A stretch of 64,000 nt of DNA from Datura wrightii (Eukaryota > Streptophyta > Magnoliopsida > Solanales > Solanaceae), in contig JASDFA010000002.1 of assembly GCA_035772735.1 (NCBI GenBank), positions 39,948,501-40,012,500 on the forward strand, read 5' to 3'. The translations under genes and the position numbers were made by a program. Every line of letters starts with the position of its first letter. Position 1 is the first letter of the stretch. Positions 55,785-64,000 of the stretch are shown here, one piece after another. The notes under the pieces were generated by a model, which saw only the letters and a program-made list of their open reading frames with translations, made no database searches and was not told the origin of the DNA.

Positions 55785-56197
55785 TACTCTTAGTCACAAG
55801 GTATTACATTAGTAGTGCAATATTACATATAGATATAACCCTCTTCACATTGTCTCTTAAAAATGATGTCTAACCTCAATTTATTTTGTCCTCTTATGTT
55901 GTATTGGATTTTTAGCTATCTTTACAGCACTTATGTTATCACAAAATATAGGTACCTTTCGAACATGGATCCTAAAATCTTTCAATTATTGTTTGATCCA
56001 TAGTAGTTATGCATAGAACGATGCAACAACTACATATTCAGATTTTGCATTTAATAAGGAAATAGAATTTTTCTTATTAATTACCTATGAAAACAGATAT
56101 GATCCTAGGATGTGTGCCATTCTAGATGTGCTTTTCCTATTCACCAAGTTTCCAACATAATCATAATACACATACCTTACCAATTAAAAGGGACATG
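55785..56197 (-). pseudogene. pol: Ty1/copia RNase H remnant
   Basis: Read on the minus strand it gives DYVGNLVNRKSTS, then SEYVVVASFYA, LLWIKQ, FCDNISAVKIAKNPIQHKRT and EVRHHFLRDNV in one direction with several stops. This order (DYAG-like box, EAEY-like box, CDN box, HHFLRD box) is diagnostic of plant copia RNase H. The acidic residues of SEYV and FCDN are kept. The remnant continues on the other side of an inserted LTR piece at 56725-57247. Confidence 0.88.
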
Positions 56198-56724
56198 CTA
56201 GGCTCGGGGAGGGGTATTTACAGACAAGTGTTGAAATCAGAACACGGGACTTGGGGATTGTAGGGATGGATTGTCTTCTCAAAGAACGATCCATCCTTTG
56301 CCTTTTCCTACTCTGTAGGCTAAACTCGGTGCCAAGGGACGGACCAACTGATAGGCCATCTTTTCAGTGGATGGTCCATCTTTCCCTTCGTACATTCTAA
56401 TCTAGAAATCCCACTCATCGCCCCTTTTGTTGATGATTGAAGGGACGACTTGTCTTTTCAAAAGACGGTCTGTACCCTGCTTTCCATCCTTAGCTTCCAT
56501 AAACTCTAATTTTCCCCATTCCAATCAACAATCCAAGGGACAGTTTGTCCTTTAATTTGATGGTCCCTTTCATGCTGTTTTTCGCTCTGCAGCTTTTTGG
56601 TGCAGTGATTTCTTTCTAGCCTTACACTCCATGTTCCAACTCCCAAATACTTCTACACTAGGGAATTAATTGGTTTTCCATCCTAGCCTCACTAGAATTC
56701 CTTTCGATGGTGTGAGGTATTATA
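56198..56724 (-). repeat. Truncated LTR inside the copia remnant
   Basis: On the minus strand it begins TATAATACCTCAC at 56724, like the TGTAATACC starts of the A/B/F family with G to A. It continues with words such as ggaccatccactgaaaagat that recall their repeat-rich U3. The LTR 3' end is missing, and about 16 codons of copia between RT and RNase H are also lost, so a deletion followed insertion. Confidence 0.45.
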
Positions 56725-57247
56725 TTAGAATTATTTTTACAGCCTTTGAGTGTAATTCTTTTGGACAAGATTGAAATATGACACATATTTCAACATCAAA
56801 CACAATACCAGCTTTGTTGGTCATTAAGTATAGAAAGGAACCAATCTTGCATCTGTACTTTTTCTATCCTACTAGAGTATCATAGTTTCCTATTCCCAAC
56901 TGAGTGTCAAAGGATATAGGGGTATAATGGCTTTTGTGGTTCCCAAGTCAAACCCCTTTAGCAGCTCCTTTATGTATTTTTATTAATGAATTATTATCTC
57001 ATCTTTATTTTGTTTTATTTGTAGACCTGAAAAGATGTACAGTCCCTCCATTATGCTCATTTCAAATTTACTTTCCATGAGGTTATAAAACTCCTTACAC
57101 AAGCTCTCATTTGTGGCACCAAAAATAATGTCATCACATGTACTTGAATAATCACTAAGCTTGCACTTTGTTTTGATAGAAATAGAGTGTTCTAATTCTT
57201 TCCTCTTGTGAATCCAGTTTCAAGGAGGAATTTGAAAATCTCTCATA
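56725..57247 (-). pseudogene. pol: Ty1/copia reverse transcriptase remnant
   Basis: The minus strand reads FKFLLETGFTRGKN, NTLFLSKQ, then after a single-base loss inside the YVDD box (VDDIIFGATNESLCKEFYNL) the palm sequence SKFEMSIMEG and GLQIKQNKDE. The order and motifs are those of plant copia RT. The catalytic aspartates are present but in a different frame from the upstream part. Element F interrupts it at 57248, so the N-terminal RT and the rest of the element would lie to the right of F, beyond the window. Confidence 0.88.
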
Positions 57248-59549
57248 TGTAATACCCGGGAATGCCTAAGAATAGACTCGGGAGTTGAATCTAAAAAAGT
57301 GCAGAAAAACTAGAAAAATACCACAGAATGGACGACTCAATGACTCGTGAGTGGATACCACGTGTCGTCGGAAACAGTTGTGGTTCGGGAAGTTCAGGGG
57401 AGCAGTAAATACAACGGATGGTGTAATGACTCGTTTTCAGGAACAACGAGTCATTGTAACTGGATGTTGGAAGGACTAGATTAGGCTGAGGGAGAAACAA
57501 CAGGAAATCCCACGATTCGTGGTGAGAAGAAATGACCCATTGTTTTAAGTTGCTACTTGTAGGTTAAGGTTTCCATTGCATTCAACGGGTGGAGACTACG
57601 ACTCATTGGAAGGAACAACGAGTCGTGGTGAGGCTCGTGGAAAGGGAAGTTAGATTGGTCAAGGAGTTGATGACGGTCGATTCAACGACCCATGGTTTGA
57701 AGTAACGACTCATCCTGACGAGTCGTGGGAATGATCTGATGTGTTAAGAGGAAGTGGACCCGAAGACTCGATACTATGAGCCGTGGTATGTTTCCACGAA
57801 CCATTGGGTCAGTCGTTGGTCCGTTCGGGATAATTTTCAGGGAAATAATTTTAAGGGTATATTATACTTTTCCACGCTTTTAGACCCTAAATTATGTCGT
57901 TTTGGATATTTTCTCAGTGTGATAAGAGGAATTTAGTCCTTTATGCATGCCCATTCTCATGCAAGAACTTTAGAGTGATTTTTGGAGGTTCAAAGTCTTC
58001 TTCCCCAAGTTTCTATCAATTTCTTTGTAGGTATTCAAGGAACTTTGAGTCAATCCATTTCCAGGTATGTAGGGATTTAGAATGGGTGAAATTCTTCCCC
58101 ACCCATGCCCAAATCTCAATTTAAATCAAGAATCCTCCTATTCAAGTCTATGGGGTATTGCTCAAATGCATGAAATTGTGAATTCTCCTTATGGGTATGA
58201 TTTAATTGAGTCTTAATTATTGAATTATGAATGACGGGATGGTTTTATATTATTTTCTTCAAAAATCATGTTTCAATCGGTTACATTTAAAAATCCCATT
58301 TGATGAAAGTTCATGAAAGTTATGATTTATGATGACTACTCTATAATTTGAGTTTATTAATGATGGAAATGTATGAATTCAACTTACCCATGTTTACGAC
58401 CATGTTTTAAAATAATTGAATATTATGAAGTATTGGGCAATGCCCACGAGTTGAAGAATGATTTACGATTTATGAAGCTAATTACATGATTTATCGATTT
58501 ATGATTTTGGCCGATGAAGAGGGCCTTGATTCTTTGATAAGCATGTTTTATTGGGGATTAATGATGATAAATGTTATATTTTAGCCAATGAATCTTAATT
58601 AATGATGTTATTGATTTATGTATGAGCCTATATGCATGTTTTTGGGAGCCGTGTCTAGCACCGAGTAGCCCGGCGTTCAAAGGACTACGCCTGTGTCTCA
58701 TAACCACGTGCCACCATGGGTTTCTAATGATATGATGTATTGATAATGATCCCCTCAAATATGATATCACTCCTTATGCACGACCCTCGCCTAGCAAGCC
58801 AGGGTCGGCTCTGCCCACTTGAGTCAGATAGTGGGGCATTATGAAAGGCTCTACCATGATGGTGTCGGTTATGACAAGTCCTCCCATTGTTCCGCATGTT
58901 TTATGCATTGTTATTTTTATGCTGTGGCTCAAGTTATGTTTTGATAAAGTTTACTTATGATTGTGAAAATGAATGATTATGAACAATTTGAATGCCTTGA
59001 GCCTTATGTTTTATTACAAAGATTTTGATGTAAGCATGATGTCCTTCTCTTGTATTATTTATGAGTCTTATTTTACTTTTAAATATCTGTTTTAATTACC
59101 TTGCATACTTAGTACATTCCACATACTGACCGCACACTTTCTATGTTGTATCGTTTCTTGATATAGGGTCCGAATCTCAGGCGCATCCTCATCCTTAGTC
59201 CATCTTAGCTTACGTTCTTAGCTTATTGGTGATCCCTCATATTCTGAGGGCTTTTTGACAGACTTTTATGTTATCTTACGTTCTAGTATTGTTCGGGTTA
59301 GTTGGGGATGTTGTCCCATCAACCCATCGTATGTAATAGAGGCTTTCAGACCATGCGTAGTATTCAGATTATGTGTATGTCTAGTATTTTTTAATGTTAT
59401 GCTATGATTACATTCTGCTATGTTTTTATGATTATCATTCCACTTATTTGAATGATATTAGTTGTATGCATGAGCCATGGGTCGACTTGGGGTCCCTCGT
59501 GGTCTATTATCCCGTATTTATGATCCGGATGTATGTTTGGGTCGTGAAA
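57248..59549 (+). repeat. 5' LTR of element F
   Basis: 2302 bases, starts TGTAATACCCGGG, ends GTCGTGAAA with terminal CA changed to AA. The repeat-rich block is at 57320-57830. Confidence 0.92.
57425..57455. repeat. Perfect 11-bp inverted repeat in LTR of F
   Basis: Arms 57425-57435 (aatgactcgtt) and 57445-57455 (aacgagtcatt) with a 9-base loop, the same motif theme as in A, B and C. Confidence 0.9.
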
Positions 59550-59553
59550 AACT

Positions 59554-59565
59554 TGGTATCAGAGC
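59554..59565 (+). other. Primer-binding site (initiator Met tRNA), element F
   Basis: Exact TGGTATCAGAGC four bases after the LTR. Confidence 0.95.
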
Positions 59566-59762
59566 AACAGGTTGGTTCGAAGTGTCCTAGGGTGTCTGAG
59601 AGCCGCATTAAGTAGAGTCTTTTTCATGGGTGTGAAGCGCGCCACACTTATGACGATGATGCTACTAGATGTTTAGGAAATGTTCCTTTCTTTCATGTTC
59701 TATGTTGTGCAATGAAAAGCCATTCCATCCTTGTAATTCATGTGATTCGCGATTGTATAAAT

Positions 59763-60945
59763 ATGTCTCCTAGAAGAATGAACAAAAGGAGGAATGGAAA
59801 TGATGAAGGCCACGGAGATGGCACTGACCATTGGCATCAGCAATCCCCACCTATTCAGGAGCCCCAGGAACTAGAGCCAACTGCCCACGATATGTTTCCG
59901 GCGACTATTCAGATGTTGGTGCAGGCCTTGACTGCTCAGGTCAACCAGTAGGCTATTGCGTAGGTCCCAAAAAATGGCAATGCAACGGTGGCTCGGATAA
60001 GAGACTTCTTGAGTATGAACCCTCCTGAGTTCACGTGATCAATGGTTGATGAGGATCCACACAAGTTTATTAAAGGGATCTTAAAGGTCACTTAGGTTAT
60101 GGTGGTGACAAATGGGGAGCGTGTTGACTTGGCCTCTTATCAGCTAAAAGGGGTCACTCATATATGGTACAAGCAATGGAAGAAAAACAGGGAAACGGGA
60201 GCGGGCCCTATCAGGTGGGATGATTTCCACATGGCCTTTCTCGATAGGTTCTTCCCTCGAGAGATGAGGGAGTTGAAAACAACTGAGTTTGTAAACCTCA
60301 AGAAGGGAAAGATGACAGTGTTGGAGTATTCACTTGATTTCACTCGCCTATAAAAATATGCCCCGGATTTAGTGATGGACCAGAGGACGCGGGTGATCCA
60401 ATTTGTTCATGGTGTGGTCGGTTATTTAGAAAATGTTTTCAGGACTGCTATGCTCCACCAGGATATGGCTTTCCTTACATAGTGTTTTACGCCAAGAAGA
60501 TGGAGGCGGCTCATGCGAGGGAGAGGGAGGCAAAGAGGGCTCGGATGGATAGCTGTGGGTTTTCACATCAGAGGTCCGGCGGTGGCTACCATCCACAGTT
60601 TTAGTAGAGGTCACTAGCACCAGCACCATCATCAGCTAGTGTTCCATCTAGACCCAGGGGTGATTAGAGGAGCAGGGCTTCAGGGTTGAGGGATTAGAGG
60701 GGCACCCACTTAGAGTATACCACTCCAGCCTACAGGAAGTGCGGCAAGAGTCACACCAGGGAGTGCCTGCTCAGCTTAGATGTCTGTTATGGGTATGGTA
60801 GATCTAGGCACATGCGCTGAGTATGGGCATATGCTAGACAGGGTGATGATAGGGGTCGTGCACAGATCACAAGGACAACTATAGCCCCAGCCCATTCAGC
60901 TCCACATGGAGCATCAACTAGTGGAGGTGGCGAACAATGCCAAAA
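59763..60945 (+). pseudogene. gag: Gag, element F
   Basis: ATG at 59763 gives MSPRRMNKRRNGNDEGHGDG, aligned with the other gag starts. It is open to TAG at 59949, where a run of Gln codons lies. Capsid continues to about 60350 (MNPPEFT, then open 60099-60349 with YQLKGVTHIWYKQWKKNRET and FLDRFFPREMRELKT). The Ser/Arg-rich linker follows. Zinc knuckles near 60730-60820 are both damaged: YRKCGKSHTREC has lost the first Cys and CYGYGRSRHMR the second. The product would be the particle protein. Confidence 0.87.
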
Positions 60946-60994
60946 CTGATTCTATTCCATTGCCTCGTGCTAGGAGCAGGAGACTTCGCTAGAT

Positions 60995-61793
60995 GTGGTC
61001 ACTGGTATGTCGCGTGTCTTTCATATTGTTCTTTATTCCTTGCTAGATCTGGGAGCTAACTTTTCTTTTGTGGCTCCTTACATTGCTAGTATCCTTGGAG
61101 TTAGTTCCGAGACCTTGTTAGAACTATTTTCAGTTTTGACCCTTATCGGTGAGTCGGTCGTAGCTAGACGGGTGTATAGAGAATGCCCGGTCACTGTGTT
61201 GCATAAGGTTACCACCGTAGACCTTGTACACTTAGCCATGACTGACTTTGACATTATTCTTGGTATGGATTGGTTTTTTGCATGTTATGCTTTGATTAAT
61301 TATAGGACGTGCAGAGTGGAATATTGTTTTTTGGGTGAGTCAGCATTGGAGTGGATGGGTAGTTCAGCGGTACCAGCACGTCAGTTCATTTCCTATCTTA
61401 AGGCCAGGAAGATGATCTTTAAAGGTTGCATGTACCTAGTTAGGGTTAAGGATGTGGAGTCCGAGAAACTGGCTATTCAGTCAGTTCTTGTGGTGTGTGA
61501 ATATTCAGAGGTATTTCCTGATGATTTGCCCAGTATTCTTTTGGAGAGAGAAATTGATTTTTGTATTGATCTATTACCCAAAACGCAGTCTATCTCTATT
61601 CCTCCCTACAGGATGGCCCCAGCGAAAAAAGGAATTGAAGGATCAACTAAAGGATCTTTTGGATAAGGGCTTCATTAGACCGAGCCAGTCTCCATGGGGT
61701 GCACCAGTTCTATTTGTTCGAAAGAAGGACGGTTCTCTTCACATGTGTATTGACTATCGGCAGTTGAACAAGGTTACCATTAAGAACAGGTAG
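60995..61793 (+). pseudogene. pol: Protease and RT N-terminal part, element F
   Basis: Open 60995-61628 with MVTGMSRVFHI, active-site loop LLDLGANFSFV, ILGMDWFFACYA, and the RT entry PPYRMAPAK. An A-run at 61625-61631 carries a frameshift. The next frame (to 61790) has LKDLLDKGFIRPSQSPWGAP, FVRKKDGS and CIDYRQLNKVTIKNR, then TAG at 61791 where a Tyr codon is expected. Protease and RT are in one polyprotein in this family. Confidence 0.92.
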
Positions 61794-62368
61794 CCCTTAC
61801 CTAGGATCGATGATTTGTTTGACTAGCTTCAGGGTGCCAAGTGCTTCTCCAAGATTGATCTCAGGTCCGGGTATCACCATCACAGAGTTCGGGGGCATGA
61901 CATCCCAAAGACCGCTTACAAGACTTGGTATCGTTAGTACAAATTCGTTGTTATGTCTTTCAAACAAACCAATGCCACTGCAACTTTTATGGATTTAATG
62001 AATAGGGTGTGAAGGCATATCAAGATATGTTTGTGATCGTGTTCATCAATGACATTGTTATATACTCCCGGAGTGAGGAAGAACATGCCACTCATTTGAG
62101 GATAGTGCTGCAAAAGGATCGTCAGTTGTATGCAAAGTTCAGCAAGTGTGAATTTTGGCTAAACTCGGTAGCATTCCTGGGTTATGTGGTATCAAGTGAA
62201 GGCATAAGGGTATATTCCCAGAAGATCGAGGCGGTGAAGAGTTGTCCTAGATCGGTGAATCCTTCAGGAATTCGGAGTTTCTTAGACCTAGCTGGATACC
62301 ACCAAAGATTTGTTGAGGGTTTCTCATCTATTGCAACACCGTTGACTAAGTTCACTCCGAAAAGATAA
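61794..62368 (+). pseudogene. pol: Reverse transcriptase core, element F
   Basis: RIDDLFD at about 61803 is followed by TAG (Gln position) and frame changes. From 62009 an open stretch holds the catalytic box VFINDIVIYSR, where the second residue of the Asp pair is Asn. It continues with FSKCEFWLNSVAFLGYVVSS and the thumb SFLDLAGYHQRFVEGFS. A frameshift near 62365 leads to RNase H. Confidence 0.9.
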
Positions 62369-63030
62369 AGTTCCAATGGTCGGATTCTTGTGAGAAAAGC
62401 TTCCAAGAGTTGAAGACCCGACTCACTTCAGCACCAGTGTTGACTTTACCTGGAGCACTCATGGCTTTGTAATGTATTATGATGCTTTAAGAGTTAGGCT
62501 AGGATGTTTGTTGATGCAGCATGGGAAGGAAATAACATATGCCTCGAGACTTCTGAAAGTTCATGAAAAGAATTATTCGACAAATGATCTTGAGTTGGTC
62601 GCGGTGGTGTTAGTACTGAATATATGGCAGCATTACTTGTATGGGGTCCACGGGGATGTATTTACATATCACAAAAGTTTGCAATATGTGTTCACACAAA
62701 AAGATCTAAATCTTCGGCAAAGGAGGTGGTTGGAGTTACTAAAGAACTACGACATGAGTGTCCTCTACCACCCGGGCAAGGCTAATGTGGTTACGGATAC
62801 GCTTAGTAGACTCTTTATGGAGAGTGTTTCCCACGTGGATGAGGGAAAGGATGTCCACCGACTTGCAAGACTGGGAGTTAGATTGGTCGACTCGTTCAAT
62901 TGCAGTGTTGTTGTACATTACAGGCTAGAATCGTCCTCGGTGGTTGATGTTAAATCCTGGCAAGATGAGGATCCAATGTTGAGGAAGCTGAAGGAGGCAG
63001 TGCATTTTCAAAAGGTGGAGGTTTTCTGCC
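62369..63030 (+). pseudogene. pol: RNase H and tether, element F
   Basis: From 62472 the frame is open to 63170: YYDALRVRLGCLLMQHGKEI (first box weakened), LELVAVVLVLNIWQHYLYGV, YHKSLQYVFTQKDLNLRQRR (the TDH Asp has become Tyr-His) and LYHPGKANVVTDTL. Several catalytic residues are altered. The same frame runs into the integrase. Confidence 0.9.
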
Positions 63031-64000
63031 AAGGGGGAGATGGTGTGCTACGATACCAGGGTCGTCTCTGTGTCCCAAATGTTGATGATTTGAGAGTTCA
63101 AATATTGCATGAGGCACATGGTACCAGATATTCTACTCATCCAGGATCCATGAAAATATATCAGGACTTGTGAGAAATCTATTGGTGGGATGGTATGAAA
63201 AAACATATTGCAGAGTTCATAGTAAAATGTCCAAACTGCCAGCAAGTGAAGGTCGAACATCAAAGGCCGGGAGGCGTACTTCAGGATATCAGCATCTCCA
63301 CTTGGAAGTGGGAAGAAATTAATATGGATTTTACTACAAGTCTACCCCGTACTCACCGACAATACGACTCCATTTGGATGGTGGTCGAGAGGTAAACCAA
63401 GGCTGCACATTTTCTACCGGTCAAGACCAAGGATTCAGTGGATGATTATGCTAAGTTATATATTCAGGAGTTGGTTCGACTCCATGGAGTGCCCTTGTTT
63501 ATTATTTAATATTGAGGTACTCAGTTTACCTCTCAATTCTGGCATTCTTTTCAAAAAGGACTTGGGATGCAGGTTAAGCTCGGTATAGCCTTCCATCCGC
63601 AAACAAGGCCAGGAAGAACGAACCATTCAGACCCTCACGGATATATTGAGGGCATGTGTTATGGATTTCAAAGGTAGTTGGGATGATCATTTTCCCTTAA
63701 TCGAGTTCGCCTACAATAACAGTTAACACTCCAGCATCCAAATGGCACCATTCGAGGCTCTTTACGGGCGAAGGTGTGGATCTCCCATCGGATGGTTTGA
63801 GGTTGGCGAGGCAGCTATGATAGGAACAGATTCGGTTCACGAGGTGATGCTGAAGGTACAAATGATAAGGGATCGATTAAAAACCGCACAGAGTCATCAG
63901 AAATCGTATGCTGATGTGAGGAGAAGAGAATTGGAGTTTGATGTGGATGACTGGGTATTTCTAAAGGTATCTCCCATGAGGGGAGTCATGCGGTTTGGGA
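63031..64000 (+). pseudogene. pol: Integrase, element F, cut by window end
   Basis: The zinc domain has LHEAHGTRYSTHPG and CPNC intact, separated by TGA at 63171. Core: MDFTTSLPRTH at about 63323. TAA at 63394 and the loss of the second catalytic Asp (the ISD motif reads as stops at 63508-63515) follow. A frame change lies near 63605. The later part has EFAYNNS, APFEALYGRRCGSP and KSYADVRRRELEFDVDDWVF up to the window end. The chromodomain would follow outside. Confidence 0.9.

Larger units (their letters stand above)
57248..64000 (+). mobile_element. Element F: Ty3/gypsy chromodomain-family retrotransposon, cut by window end
   Basis: LTR (57248-59549), exact Met-tRNA primer site, gag, protease, RT, RNase H and integrase, running off the window before the chromodomain. 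LTR start TGTAATACCC, primer site and protein motifs match A, B and C. It inserted into a copia RT. The left flank is tcata (57243-57247); the right flank is not visible. Stops and frame changes occur in every domain. Confidence 0.93.

Overview
The window is plant nuclear DNA made almost entirely of nested long-terminal-repeat (LTR) retrotransposons. I found no host gene, rRNA, tRNA, CRISPR array or prokaryotic operon. The evidence is long LTRs, primer-binding sites complementary to plant initiator-Met and Asp tRNAs, Ty3/gypsy pol domains ending in a chromodomain, an Athila-type gag-protease and a Ty1/copia remnant. The repeat types resemble those of large-genome asterids such as Solanaceae, but that is family-level impression, not proof. 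Every coding region carries stops or frameshifts, so the coding features are given as pseudogenes.

Layout. (1) 1-8432: element A, minus strand, a chromodomain Ty3/gypsy element with its far LTR cut by the window edge. (2) 8433-10523: an LTR of a related family with no internal region attached. (3) 10678-25727: element B, plus strand, same family as A. Its protease is split by element C (14541-20111), a gag-only deletion derivative of the same family. (4) 25733-26850: unassigned, possibly older sequence. (5) 26851-54854: complex D, a second chromodomain family arranged LTR-internal-LTR-internal-LTR. Its middle LTR is split by element E (37110-46756), a minus-strand Athila-like element with a perfect 5-bp target duplication. 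(6) 54860-57247: an LTR-end fragment and a decayed minus-strand copia pol interrupted by a truncated LTR. (7) 57248-64000: element F, plus strand, same family as A/B/C, running off the window.

Relative age. C is younger than B, E is younger than D, and F is younger than the copia remnant. By eye the LTR pairs differ by about 4% in E, about 7% in D and about 10% or more in A, B and C. Target-site duplications are exact for E and 4 of 5 for B, C and D.

Most notable: the tandem D array whose two internal regions share the same stop codons; the element E architecture (gag-protease plus an ORF in the env position, no RT or integrase); the C gag-to-LTR junction; dense perfect inverted repeats in the LTRs of the A/B/C/F family; and a 35-40 bp minisatellite inside each D LTR. 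I see no convincing new cellular system.
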